DNA of 64,000 nucleotides from positions 248,001 to 312,000 of the forward strand of contig NZ_CP126161.1 in the NCBI RefSeq assembly GCF_030127105.1, written 5' to 3'. Positions 32,288 to 40,346 of the stretch are shown here, piece by piece. The stretch comes from Haloarcula pelagica. GTDB taxonomy: Archaea > Halobacteriota > Halobacteria > Halobacteriales > Haloarculaceae. Below the pieces are notes generated by a model, which saw only the letters and a list, made by a program, of their open reading frames with translations, was not told the origin of the DNA and made no database searches. Positions within the stretch are counted from its first letter, which is position 1, and each line of letters starts with the position of its first letter. Position numbers and translations under genes: made by a program.

Positions 32288-32719
32288 ATGGGAACAGACA
32301 CAATTCGGTATCCAGATGATCTGAGCGACCGAGAACGGGACGCGCTCCACCAGGTCGAACTGGGGGTCGAGAACCTCCACAGGGCACACGGACATCTCGT
32401 GAGCTTCCATCACAGCACGGGCCGAGCGATGGACCACCTCGACACCGCCGAGGGACTGCTCCGGGAGTGTGGCTACGACCAGTTCGCCGACGAACTCCGT
32501 GACGAGTATCTGCCGCGGGGCGTCGTCGCCGAGCGTGACTCGGACGACGCCTTCGGCGGCCGGTGGTCCTACGATATCCTGGAGACGTTCCAGGACACGT
32601 TCCTGGCCGATATCGTCGCGTTCGGCGAGCGCGTGACCGGCGAGGTGGCGAACGGGCTCCGACACGCCGCCGAACGGAAACAGGAGTCCGACTGGATCGA
32701 CCGCTCCAGGCGGGAGTGA
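32288..32719 (+). CDS. Helical hypothetical protein, 143 aa
   Basis: Start at ATG 32288, about 25 bases after a GTATTTTTCG A/T-rich box. The protein is a helix bundle with LSDRERDALHQVELGVENLHRAHGHL and a second helix pair, containing GRWSYDILETFQDTF. A haloarchaea-restricted family with unknown function. Ends with a basic tail. Confidence 0.65.
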   Translation: MGTDTIRYPDDLSDRERDALHQVELGVENLHRAHGHLVSFHHSTGRAMDHLDTAEGLLRECGYDQFADELRDEYLPRGVVAERDSDDAFGGRWSYDILETFQDTFLADIVAFGERVTGEVANGLRHAAERKQESDWIDRSRRE

Positions 32720-32881
32720 GCCAGGCGGCCCAACGGTTCAGGGGGCGCCCGACCGCACGCCGGGTTCGGGCGCGGAGATTCCACCGGAGAAATCCGCTTC
32801 GGCCCAGTGCTGGCGCGTACCCATCGAGTCGAACGGGAGAAACACAGCGACCGCTGTCGTTGGCGGCCCCCGATAGTGCAC

Positions 32882-33010
32882 TCAGTCGTCGGTCCGGCCG
32901 TACACCATCTGGAGCGACTCGCGGAGGTGATACCGTGCGGTGTCGCTCTCGGCGTGTTCCAGCGCCGTTTCGAGGTGTTCTTCAAGCGCCATCGGTTCCG
33001 TCGAGGTCAT
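32882..33010 (-). CDS. 42-residue acidic helical peptide
   Basis: ATG at 33008-33010 with an A/T-rich upstream stretch (33011-33080) for a promoter. It starts MTSTEPMALEEHLETAL and reads on as a single amphipathic helix ending VYGRTDD. Small acidic helical proteins of this size are common in haloarchaea. The rest of 32720-33188 has no clear gene. Confidence 0.55.
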   Translation of the reverse strand: MTSTEPMALEEHLETALEHAESDTARYHLRESLQMVYGRTDD

Positions 33011-33188
33011 GCAAAATTATTCCTCCACATCGTACTTTATTCTGCCTATTTCGCCGCGTATCGTGGTAAATTACAGCTTTTATCGGATTCAATAACAAAC
33101 ATCGAATATCGGGACTGGGACCGGCGGTTTCCACGGCCGGCACGGCGGTCGAGAGCGACTGTCGGAGGGCCTAACGCGCCAGGACGGA

Positions 33189-33899
33189 TTACCCGAGTGC
33201 ATCGAGGGCGCGGTCGACCAGTGACGCGTCGTACGTCCAGAGGCCACGGTACTCGTCTGTGTCGGTCTGTTCCGCGATGAGCGCGCAGTTCTGTGTCCCG
33301 TCGGCACCGTCGTCGAAGACGATGAACCAGAACCGTCCCACCTCCGGGCTCGGCCCGGTGTGGACGTGTACTTCGGTTCCGTCGAACCGGTCGAGAGCCG
33401 GAGCGTCCGCCATGTAGAGGTGGATCTCGATGTCGGTCGTCGCAGCCAGTTCCTCGTAGAGATCCGCCTGGGCTTCGAAGGCCGCCGCCGACTGGAACCC
33501 GACGTGGAGCGTCCCCCGGCCGGTTCGCCAGGCACGGTCCTCTAGCTCCCGTGAAGTCGCCAGTAACTGTCGTCTCGTCAGCGCGACGAAGACGGTGTTG
33601 TCGAGTAGCTCGTAGATCGCCCTGACGGCCGGATCGAGGTCGTCTCGGTCGGCGGGCCGCCGAACGGGCGGCTCGACGAACGCGAGCAGGTCGCTGAGCG
33701 CGACGGCACCGCGGAACCGACCGTCGTCCCGAACGACGACGAACGCGTCGGCACTGATCGTCGGGAGCCGCCGGTGGTCGACAGTGACGTTCCGCGTCAG
33801 CAACTGCGTCGCCAGATCGACACCCGTGTCGTCGGGCGCGTACACGACCACGTCTTTTCGATCACTTGCGACGGCCTCGATGATCGCCGAGAGGGTCAT
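33189..33899 (-). CDS. DICT sensory domain protein
   Basis: 236 residues from ATG 33899, which overlaps the stop of the HTH gene. The DICT signature is seen in FVVVRDDGRFRGAVALSDLL, RQLLATSRELEDRAWRTGRG, LHVGFQSAAAFEAQADLYEEL and FWFIVFDDGAD with the final LWTYDASLVD. DICT domains are proposed signal-sensing units. The pair with an HTH protein suggests a two-gene regulator. Confidence 0.82.
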   Translation of the reverse strand: MTLSAIIEAVASDRKDVVVYAPDDTGVDLATQLLTRNVTVDHRRLPTISADAFVVVRDDGRFRGAVALSDLLAFVEPPVRRPADRDDLDPAVRAIYELLDNTVFVALTRRQLLATSRELEDRAWRTGRGTLHVGFQSAAAFEAQADLYEELAATTDIEIHLYMADAPALDRFDGTEVHVHTGPSPEVGRFWFIVFDDGADGTQNCALIAEQTDTDEYRGLWTYDASLVDRALDALG

Positions 33900-34327
33900 G
33901 CCGAGTCCGTATCCGTCGGCACGCTGGGGAGCTGTGAAGTCGTCCGCTCGTAAGTGTTGGCGAAGAGCAACAGCTCCGTCACCGGCTCCGGAACCGACGC
34001 GAGCGTGACGACACCGGCCGCTCCATCGTAGTCGATCAACCCGGCTTCGTCGAGCAACGGGAGATGCGAGTGCAGCAGTTGCGCCCTGAGCGTCCGCCAG
34101 TCGTCCGGGCCGACAGGGCCGTCTTCGGTGGACTCCCACCCTGCGAGCACGTCGACGAGATCCGCTACGGCCGATCGATCCGTCGAGACGAGCGTCGCGA
34201 GCAGTCGGCGACGCTGCCGGTGGGCGAGTGCACGAAACAGTGCGTCCGGCGCAGGGACCGAATCAGCACTCTCGAACGTCGCTGTCTCGAAATCAGTCTC
34301 CAGATCTGGACCGCCTGACGGACACAT
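33896..34327 (-). CDS. Helix-turn-helix regulator (DUF7344-like)
   Basis: 143 residues. The wHTH starts ALFRALAHRQRRRLLATLVSTD and continues to HSHLPLLDEAGLIDYD, the pattern of haloarchaeal DUF7344 regulators. The C-terminus is a short linker. It shares a transcript with the DICT gene (ATGA overlap at 33896). Target genes are unknown. Confidence 0.75.
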   Translation of the reverse strand: MCPSGGPDLETDFETATFESADSVPAPDALFRALAHRQRRRLLATLVSTDRSAVADLVDVLAGWESTEDGPVGPDDWRTLRAQLLHSHLPLLDEAGLIDYDGAAGVVTLASVPEPVTELLLFANTYERTTSQLPSVPTDTDSA

Positions 34328-34406
34328 TGTCGGTCACCGTTTGCCGGTACACCAGCCAGGATAATGTAGCTTTGCCAAGGATACGCTACTGACGATCGAC
34401 CAGTCG

Positions 34407-34586
34407 CTACATACCGGACCCGATCGATCGCAGGAAATCGAGCAAGGATTCGAGGACGCTGATGATCGATTCGAGCAGTTCGATGAGGCCGGAGACGCCA
34501 CCGCCGCCCGTCTGGGCGGCGACGGCCCCGGTAACCACGAGCGGAACGACGAATGCGAGCACGAGAACCGCGGCGTTCAATCGCAT
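34407..34586 (-). CDS. Secreted small amphipathic peptide
   Basis: 59 residues. A clear N-terminal signal sequence (MRLNAAVLVLAFVVPLVVTGAVAA...) with an AVAAQ cleavage region leaves about 35 residues: a Gly run and one helix built as SGLIELLESIISVLESLLDFL. No neighbouring processing or immunity gene is clear. It could be a small structural, signalling or antimicrobial peptide; sequence does not decide. Confidence 0.55.
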   Translation of the reverse strand: MRLNAAVLVLAFVVPLVVTGAVAAQTGGGGVSGLIELLESIISVLESLLDFLRSIGSGM

Positions 34587-34657
34587 ACTCGGCTGTTGGG
34601 ACTCGACGAGCTTGAGCGTTCGGTATGTGTTCACAACCGACGTGGGTGGGGCCGTCG

Positions 34658-35599
34658 TTAGCCGGCCGTGCCGTCCGCCGTCCGGGTGGCTACGATGACC
34701 GGTTCGTCTTCGGGTAGGTACTGGCCGAAGCGGACCTCTGTCCAGTAGCGGCGCCCGTCGTACCGGACGAGCCAGGCACCGTCGTACTCCGAGGCGGTCA
34801 CCGGGCGCCGGTGGCGGAACCGGTCGACCAGTGACGCGAAGCCCGGATCTCCCGTCTGTTCGATGTAGTGTGTATCCCCCACCGCTTGCTCGACGATGGC
34901 CGACTCGTTCTCCGAGAGGGTCGACAGCGTGAACGCGTACTCCCGGTCGAGTGTCCTGGCGTAGGTCCGGTCGCTCTCTGCGACCAGGGTCGCGTCGTAT
35001 CGGTAGGTGTTCAGTGTCGTCCGTTCGACGTGGACATCGATCGCGTAGGTTGTCCCCTGATACCGAATCCCGTCGTAGGTCTGGTTGGGGACCAGCGCCG
35101 AGGCGTTCGCGTCGGCGTCGGTGTAGGCCACCGGAACGTCGATGTCGGTTCCCGGCTCGCCGCCCTTCCGGGGCGGCGCCAGCAGTGGTTCGAGTGCGCG
35201 CCGGTCACGGGCGGGTAACTCCCCGTAGGCGACCACCGTTCCGTCGACGGAACTGGTGTTGTAGTCGATCCCGACCTCGCCGCTGTAGCCGGATTCCTGG
35301 CCGACGATGGCCGTCGAGACGTTGTAGTACCGTCCGTCGTGCTCGTAGGGGAGTCCCGGGTCGACTGTCGGCTGTGTCGCGTTCACCGTCGTCGACCCGG
35401 CCTGGATCGCGCGCTCGATGTCGCGAAAGCGGTAGCGGTCGTACGTGCTCTGTTCGGCGGGTAGGTCACGGCTCGCCTCGGCCGCCAGCGACTCGCTGTC
35501 GTCGACCGGCGTCATGGAGATGCTCCCGGCCGCGGAGCAGCCACCGAGGGCGGCGAGCAGGAGGAGTGACCCGAACGCGAGGACCAATCTGTGAGTCAC
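34658..35599 (-). CDS. Secreted lipoprotein of unknown function
   Basis: 313 residues from GTG 35599. The signal peptide ends with the lipobox LAALGGC, so the mature N-terminal Cys is lipid-anchored. The mature part is beta-rich with many Tyr and Thr, with repeats of YRYDATLVAES-type strands and several NxT/NxS glycosylation sites. No enzymatic motif recognised. Confidence 0.7.
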   Translation of the reverse strand: MTHRLVLAFGSLLLLAALGGCSAAGSISMTPVDDSESLAAEASRDLPAEQSTYDRYRFRDIERAIQAGSTTVNATQPTVDPGLPYEHDGRYYNVSTAIVGQESGYSGEVGIDYNTSSVDGTVVAYGELPARDRRALEPLLAPPRKGGEPGTDIDVPVAYTDADANASALVPNQTYDGIRYQGTTYAIDVHVERTTLNTYRYDATLVAESDRTYARTLDREYAFTLSTLSENESAIVEQAVGDTHYIEQTGDPGFASLVDRFRHRRPVTASEYDGAWLVRYDGRRYWTEVRFGQYLPEDEPVIVATRTADGTAG

Positions 35600-35718
35600 G
35601 TGACAAGCTACCGGAACCGTCGGTGAATACTTTGTGAAACCGACGGGCGACCGGCCGCGACTCATATCGACCGTGACAGCACCGACGGAGTTTTTGCCGC
35701 CGCCGCGGAGTGACAGGC

Positions 35719-36165
35719 ATGTCCGGGCCGAGCGGTCCGCTGTTGGTGTCGTTCGACGCGAGCCTCCGGTACGCCGCCGACAACGCCACCCCCACCTCGG
35801 CCGCCGTGGGGTACGTCGTCACGGACGGTCTGGAGTCACTCGCCGAGCGGTCGGTACCGGTCGAGGCGTTCGTCTCCAGTGCCGCGCTCGAACTCCGGGC
35901 GCTGGTCGAGGCCGCCCGAATGGTTTCGGAGATCGCGCCGACAGCGAGTTCGGTCCACGTCTCCGGCGACGCCGACGCGGCCGTCCACGTGGCCGACCCG
36001 ACCCACCCGGCGACGCCGTCCAGCGACGTGGCCCGCCGTCGCGTCGAGACGATCCGGTCCTGTTTCGCAGACATTCCCGTGGTCACCTACCGGGTCGTCC
36101 CGCGACAGGCGAACGACCGGGCTCACGAACTCGCCCGAGCCGGTCACGACCGAGGCCGACGCTGA
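35719..36165 (+). CDS. RNase H-like protein
   Basis: 148 residues from ATG 35719. The RNase H fold pattern: first strand VSFDASL (Asp), helix AALELRALVEAARM (Glu), strand-turn VHVSGDADAAV (Asp), and the end PRQANDRAHELARAG (helix E). The Asp-Glu-Asp set supports metal-dependent hydrolysis of RNA in RNA-DNA hybrids, though the last acidic residue is less clear. Immediately before msrB, not obviously co-transcribed. Confidence 0.68.
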   Translation: MSGPSGPLLVSFDASLRYAADNATPTSAAVGYVVTDGLESLAERSVPVEAFVSSAALELRALVEAARMVSEIAPTASSVHVSGDADAAVHVADPTHPATPSSDVARRRVETIRSCFADIPVVTYRVVPRQANDRAHELARAGHDRGRR

Positions 36166-36214
36166 ACGGTGTCGACGCCGGAGGCTTATGCCGCTCCGGA
36201 CCCTATCAGGGGGT

Positions 36215-36622
36215 ATGAGCGAACAAGCGAGTGACCTCCCCGAAAACGACGACGAGTGGCGTGAGCTCCTCACAGACGAGGAGTACCGCATCCTCCGCGA
36301 GGCCGGCACAGAGCCCCGGTTCAGCAGCGATCTGCTGGACGTGAAAGACAAAGGCGTGTTCACGTGTGCCGGCTGTGGCGCGGAGCTGTTCGACAGCGAC
36401 GAGAAGTTCGACTCCGAGACCGGCTGGCCGAGCTTCTGGGATGTCTACGAGGCGGGCAACGTCGAGACACGCCTCGACGAGAGTCACGGGATGCGCCGCA
36501 CCGAAGTCGTCTGTGCGAACTGTGGCGGCCACCTCGGACACGTCTTCGACGACGGGCCGGAACCGACCGGCAAGCGCTACTGTATCAACGGCGCCGCCCT
36601 GGACTTCGAACCCGGCGAGTAG
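36215..36622 (+). CDS. msrB: Peptide-methionine (R)-S-oxide reductase
   Basis: 135 residues from ATG 36215, about 33 bases after a GCTTATGC box. Zinc pairs CAGC and CANC, the motif TGWPSFWD, and the catalytic Cys in RYCINGAAL are all in place. It reduces the R isomer of methionine sulfoxide in proteins. Family length is normal (about 130-145). The stop is followed by a separate membrane protein gene. Confidence 0.9.
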   Translation: MSEQASDLPENDDEWRELLTDEEYRILREAGTEPRFSSDLLDVKDKGVFTCAGCGAELFDSDEKFDSETGWPSFWDVYEAGNVETRLDESHGMRRTEVVCANCGGHLGHVFDDGPEPTGKRYCINGAALDFEPGE

Positions 36623-36657
36623 CCACCACCAGACTCATTTTCCGCCGTGCTGTAGGT

Positions 36658-37326
36658 GTGTCAGTGACTGCCCAAGCCGAGCCGGAGGGAGACGCCGAAT
36701 CAGGTGCCCAGGACCACTTCTTCGCGCCCAGCATCCGTGAGTTCCCCTGGCCGTGGGCCATCGGTGCAGCCGCCGCGACCTTCGTCGTCGAGTATCTGCT
36801 CGTCGCCGCGCTGTTCGTCCTGGGTCCGTCGTCGGTCAACCGGTCGACGGCGATCATCAACTCCACGGCGGCCGTCCTGCTCCAGTACGCACACATCCTG
36901 TACAACGCACACTTCGTCTGGATCGTCAAAGGGACGACCAACCCGACCGTCCAGATTCAGCAGCCGTTTACCAACGACCTCTGGCTGGCGTTGCTCGGCG
37001 GGGGCGCCGCGACACACCCCCTCGTCTACTTCCTGCTCCCGGTCGTCTCGCTCCTGATGGCGGGCGCCGTCTTCGAGCGCCACCGGGAGTCGCCCGCGAC
37101 CGGTCGGTTCACCGAGGCCGCGCTCGTCGGCTCCGGATTCACCGTCGGTTACCTCGCCGTGGGCGTCCTGGGGGCGATGACGCTCGTCCAGCGGGTCCCG
37201 ATCGACGGCGCCGACGGCGTCCTCACGCAACAGCCGGACCTGTATTTCACGGCCGTCACGTTCGTCCTGTTCCCGATGGTACTCGTCTCGCTGGGAGCGG
37301 CGCTCGCGTACCGGAGTCAGGCGTAG
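36658..37326 (+). CDS. DUF7978-like membrane protein
   Basis: 222 residues from GTG 36658 (GTG 36664 is also possible). After a short acidic N-terminus, five to six TM segments follow, e.g. AIGAAAATFVVEYLLVAALFVL, LLPVVSLLMAGAVF and FTVGYLAVGVLGAMTL. The second half has FTNDLWLALLGGG. The family (DUF7978) is of unknown function. Its stop overlaps the end of the convergent glutaredoxin gene by 10 bases. Confidence 0.7.
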   Translation: MSVTAQAEPEGDAESGAQDHFFAPSIREFPWPWAIGAAAATFVVEYLLVAALFVLGPSSVNRSTAIINSTAAVLLQYAHILYNAHFVWIVKGTTNPTVQIQQPFTNDLWLALLGGGAATHPLVYFLLPVVSLLMAGAVFERHRESPATGRFTEAALVGSGFTVGYLAVGVLGAMTLVQRVPIDGADGVLTQQPDLYFTAVTFVLFPMVLVSLGAALAYRSQA

Positions 37327-37556
37327 CTGCGCTCGACGAACTGCAGGATGCGGTCGGATTCGGCCATCGTCACGCCGTAGTCGTCGTCGACGAGCACCGG
37401 GACGCCGCGCTGGCCCGACACTCGCTTGACCTCGTCCCTGTCGGAGTGGAGCGCGTCGACCCAGACGCTCTCGTAGTCGATCTCGAGTTCGTCCAGCCGG
37501 TCGGCGACCTTCTCGCAGTACGGGCAGCCGTCGAGTTGGTAGAGCGTTCGTGTCAC
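37317..37556 (-). CDS. Glutaredoxin-like protein
   Basis: 79 residues from a GTG. The redox motif CPYC lies at residues 11-14 in LYQLDGCPYCEKVADRLDEL, and the cis-Pro strand RGVPVLVDDDYGV follows. Glutaredoxin family thiol transfer is the likely role, with mycothiol/gamma-glutamyl-cysteine systems as halophile partners. Convergent with the membrane protein gene. Confidence 0.8.
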   Translation of the reverse strand: MTRTLYQLDGCPYCEKVADRLDELEIDYESVWVDALHSDRDEVKRVSGQRGVPVLVDDDYGVTMAESDRILQFVERSYA

Positions 37557-37634
37557 GCTCTCCGGTACGAGCCGACGGCTGATGGGCGTTGTGACTGGAC
37601 GGGGTGGAAAGACCGCAGAAACCGCAGTGCGCGA

Positions 37635-38099
37635 TTACTCGTACAGCCAGGACTCGTCGATCTGGTCCCAGTCGACGAGTTCCTCCTCGTCGAAGAAGAG
37701 GGCGATCTCGCGCTCGTTGGCGCCCTCGTCCTCGTGGTCGGAGCCGTGGATGACGTTCCGACCGAGGTCGAGACCGTAGTCACCACGGATGGTCCCGGGT
37801 GCGGACTCGGCGGGATCGGTCTCGCCCATCATGGCGCGGACCTGCCGCGTGGCGTCCTGGCCCTCCCAGACCATCGCGAAGACCGGACCGGACGTGATGA
37901 AGTCGACCAGCCCGTCGAAGAAGGGCTTGTCGGCGTGCTCGCCGTAGTGTTCCTCGGCGAGGTCCTGGTCGATCTGCATGAACTTCCCGGCGACCATCTT
38001 CAGCCCGCGGTCCTCGAAGCGGGAGACGATGTCCCCGATGAGACCGCGCTGGACGCCGTCGGGCTTGACCATCACGAAGGTTCGCTCGGTGTCGGCCAT
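37635..38099 (-). CDS. ndk: Nucleoside diphosphate kinase
   Basis: 154 residues. It starts with the family motif [16 protein letters not shown]; the phospho-accepting His is H118 in RNVIHGSD. It balances NTP pools by transferring gamma-phosphate between nucleotides. It is the last gene of the ribosomal cluster rpl7ae-rps28e-rpl24e-ndk. Its start overlaps the end of rpl24e. Length is typical. Confidence 0.95.
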   Translation of the reverse strand: MADTERTFVMVKPDGVQRGLIGDIVSRFEDRGLKMVAGKFMQIDQDLAEEHYGEHADKPFFDGLVDFITSGPVFAMVWEGQDATRQVRAMMGETDPAESAPGTIRGDYGLDLGRNVIHGSDHEDEGANEREIALFFDEEELVDWDQIDESWLYE

Positions 38100-38455
38100 C
38101 AGGCTTCAGCCTCCTCGGCTTCCTCGTCGTTGTCCTCGTCGTCCGTCGTCTCGGACTCCTCGGCCGCTTCCTCGGCGGCTTCGAGGTCCGGTGCGGCGCT
38201 CGGTTCCTCGTCTTCGGCCTCGTCCTCGGCGGCCGCAGACTCCGCCGCAGCCTCGGCGGCGGCCGTCTCGGCGGCGTCGGCCTCGCGGCCGGCCTCGGTC
38301 CAGCCGAGGTTGCGGGCCTCCCGGCCCAGGTCGGCGTTGTTCTCACACTTCGAGGAACAGAAGTGGATCGTCGAGCCGTCGTTGCGGACGAACATCGTGC
38401 CCGTCCCGGGCTCGATGTCGGCACCGCAGTAGTCACATTCTCGTGTTCGGGGCAT
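38099..38455 (-). CDS. rpl24e: Ribosomal protein L24e with long acidic tail
   Basis: 118 residues. The first 56 are the L24e core: [17 protein letters not shown] and [10 protein letters not shown], the treble-clef zinc Cys set on the large subunit. After residue about 60 a 60-residue Ala/Glu-rich tail follows, much longer than the core protein needs. Such tails are found in halophiles. Cotranscribed with rps28e and ndk. Confidence 0.92.
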   Translation of the reverse strand: MPRTRECDYCGADIEPGTGTMFVRNDGSTIHFCSSKCENNADLGREARNLGWTEAGREADAAETAAAEAAAESAAAEDEAEDEEPSAAPDLEAAEEAAEESETTDDEDNDEEAEEAEA

Positions 38456-38458
38456 CGG

Positions 38459-38686
38459 TTACTGACCTCCGATCGCGTCGGCCTCGCGGGCGGTCTCACG
38501 GAGCTGGAGCACGTCGCCCTCGCGGACCGGGCCCAGCACGTTCCGGGTGATGATACGCCCCTGGTTCTCGCCCTCGCGGATGCGGCACTTGACCTGCATG
38601 GCCTCGCCGTGCATCCCCGTCTTGCCGACGATCTCGATGACCTCGGCGGGCGTGGAACCGCTGCCTTCGGATTCCTCAGCACTCAT
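38459..38686 (-). CDS. rps28e: Ribosomal protein S28e
   Basis: 75 residues. The S28e signature [24 protein letters not shown] and [21 protein letters not shown] is complete. It lies in the 30S small subunit near the mRNA exit and E site. Typical length about 70-75. It follows rpl7ae within the operon with an 11-base gap. Confidence 0.95.
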   Translation of the reverse strand: MSAEESEGSGSTPAEVIEIVGKTGMHGEAMQVKCRIREGENQGRIITRNVLGPVREGDVLQLRETAREADAIGGQ

Positions 38687-38697
38687 CCGTCGTCACC

Positions 38698-39060
38698 TCA
38701 CCGAAGCTCCTCGACCTTGTCGGCGATGTCCTCGACATCGGCCTCGGCCTCGCCCGCGTCGACGATGGCGGCGGCGGCCGACCCGACTTCGAGCCCCGCG
38801 GCGTGACCGAGGTCGTCCTGCTGCTCGACGAAGATGAACGAGACCCCTTTCTCGTCGGCGAGTTCGGGGATGTGCATGACGATCTCCTCGGGCTGAACGT
38901 CCTCGGCGATCAGGACGAGTTCGGCCGAGCCGCGCTCGACGGCCTTGGTCGTCTCGTTGGTTCCTTTCTTGACTGTGCCCGTGTCTCGTGCGACTTCCAG
39001 CGCTTCGAGGGCGTCGTCCTCGAGGTCGGCCGGAACGTCGAAATCTACGTATACTGGCAT
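38698..39060 (-). CDS. rpl7ae: Ribosomal protein L7Ae
   Basis: 120 residues. The L7Ae family features are [45 protein letters not shown], and [16 protein letters not shown]. Besides the ribosome it binds kink-turns in box C/D RNPs and RNase P. A GGAGGTG Shine-Dalgarno (39077-39071) stands before the start, unusual in a genome with many leaderless genes. The leader contains box C/D-like motifs able to pair as a k-turn, which suggests autogenous control. Confidence 0.93.
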   Translation of the reverse strand: MPVYVDFDVPADLEDDALEALEVARDTGTVKKGTNETTKAVERGSAELVLIAEDVQPEEIVMHIPELADEKGVSFIFVEQQDDLGHAAGLEVGSAAAAIVDAGEAEADVEDIADKVEELR

Positions 39061-39083
39061 TGGTATGTTGCACCTCCTGCGCG

Positions 39084-39175
39084 CGGGCTCAGGCTCCCCC
39101 GCCGTTCGCGGGCGTTCCGCGGCGCACCCCGACAGTACGCGGTTTCCTGAGAAGGCTGGGAGCATCATCAACCCG
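39084..39175 (-). promoter_or_regulatory. Kink-turn-like box C/D element in the rpl7ae leader
   Basis: Reading the - strand, CGGGT (39175-39171) can pair with GCCCG (39088-39084), and GCTCCC (39163-39158) with GGGAGC (39098-39093). Between the stems lie TGATGAT on one side, including a TGATGA box C core, and CTGA (box D) on the other, an internal loop with a three-base asymmetry. Standard k-turn register is off by one base, so the fit is imperfect. The element ends only six bases before the AGGAGGTG ribosome-binding site (39078-39071), so L7Ae binding could block translation. Confidence 0.45.
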
Positions 39176-39271
39176 GCACAGGCTGTATCCCATTCTGTGC
39201 TACCACCCCTAAAAGCGCTTTCGAAGCCGAAACGACGTGCCAGGCCGCCACACGGTCGCTGTCCGGTGGTC

Positions 39272-40267
39272 CTACCTCGCGTCCGGGAGCGCGCCGAGGG
39301 CGGTCCTCGCCTCCCCGACCAGCGCGTCGACGACCGCACCGGCGGCGGGCACGTCGTCGGTCAGGCCGACGCTCTGTCCGGCGTAGTGAGGCAGGGCCTC
39401 GATGTCACCCTCGACCCCCTCGATCGGCGGGAGGTCGGCGTACCGTTCGACCGGGTCGCCGCCGGGCGTGTGTGCGACCGGTTCGCCCTCGCCCGGTCGG
39501 TCGTCGTGCTCCCCACGCCGGAGTTCCGGGGTCGCGAGCGCCCGGTGTGGCTGGCCGGGCCACCCGCGGTCGAACGCCTCGGTCACCCGGGTGTCCGTCT
39601 CGCTGGCGTCGACGAGCGCCCCGCGGTAGGCGTCGTGGGCGCCGGACTCCCGGGTGGCGACGAACCGGGTCCCAAGCCACGCGCCGTCCGCGCCGAGTGC
39701 CAGGACGGCGGCCAGTCCCCGGCCGTCCCCGATCCCGCCGGCGGCGACGACCGGCACGTCGACCGCGTCGGCGACACGCGGGACGAGCGACATCGTCGTC
39801 ACGTCACTCTGGACGTGGCCGCCGGCCTCGGCACCCTGTGCGACGACGACATCCGCCCCGCCGGCGGCCGCGTCCCTGGCTTCCTGTGCGCTCCCGACGG
39901 TCACCATCGCCGTTCCACCGGCTTCGTGGACCCGCTCGACGGAGTCGGCGGCGTCGCCGAAGGAAAACGAGACGACGCTCGCGCCGGCGTCGAGACACGT
40001 CTCCAGGCACGCCTCGGGGTCGTCGACGCCGGTCGACTCGTCGAGTACGACGTTGACCCCGACGACGCCGTCGGTCAGATCGGTAGCCCGTTCGTAGCTC
40101 TCGACGATCGATTCGGCGTCCCGCCAGGACATCGCGAGCAGCCCGAGTCCGCCGGCGTCGGCCACGGCGGCGGCCAGTTCGGGCGTCGAGACGCTCCCGA
40201 CGGGCGCCTGGACGATCGGGTGGTCGGTTCCGATAGCGTCACACAGCGGGGTTCGTAGGGAGGACAT
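39272..40267 (-). CDS. Nitronate monooxygenase-like flavoprotein
   Basis: 331 residues from ATG 40267. The TIM-barrel pattern is [29 protein letters not shown], then [14 protein letters not shown] and the FMN-binding [31 protein letters not shown]. These are the markers of the 2-nitropropane dioxygenase/NMO family that oxidises nitronates with flavin. It may act in detoxification. It is divergent from the tmcA gene. Confidence 0.85.
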   Translation of the reverse strand: MSSLRTPLCDAIGTDHPIVQAPVGSVSTPELAAAVADAGGLGLLAMSWRDAESIVESYERATDLTDGVVGVNVVLDESTGVDDPEACLETCLDAGASVVSFSFGDAADSVERVHEAGGTAMVTVGSAQEARDAAAGGADVVVAQGAEAGGHVQSDVTTMSLVPRVADAVDVPVVAAGGIGDGRGLAAVLALGADGAWLGTRFVATRESGAHDAYRGALVDASETDTRVTEAFDRGWPGQPHRALATPELRRGEHDDRPGEGEPVAHTPGGDPVERYADLPPIEGVEGDIEALPHYAGQSVGLTDDVPAAGAVVDALVGEARTALGALPDAR

Positions 40268-40346
40268 AGGTGGTTCTGTGCCTCCCTCGGGCAAAAGCGG
40301 CGGGGACGACCGTCAGGCCCATATCGGCGGCTCTACCAGCACCGAT

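Noticed and set aside
39060-39200. Box C/D motifs considered as a stand-alone C/D guide RNA
   Set aside because: There is no clear D'/C' pair and the C-D distance is too long. Position in the L7Ae leader suggests a regulatory k-turn instead.
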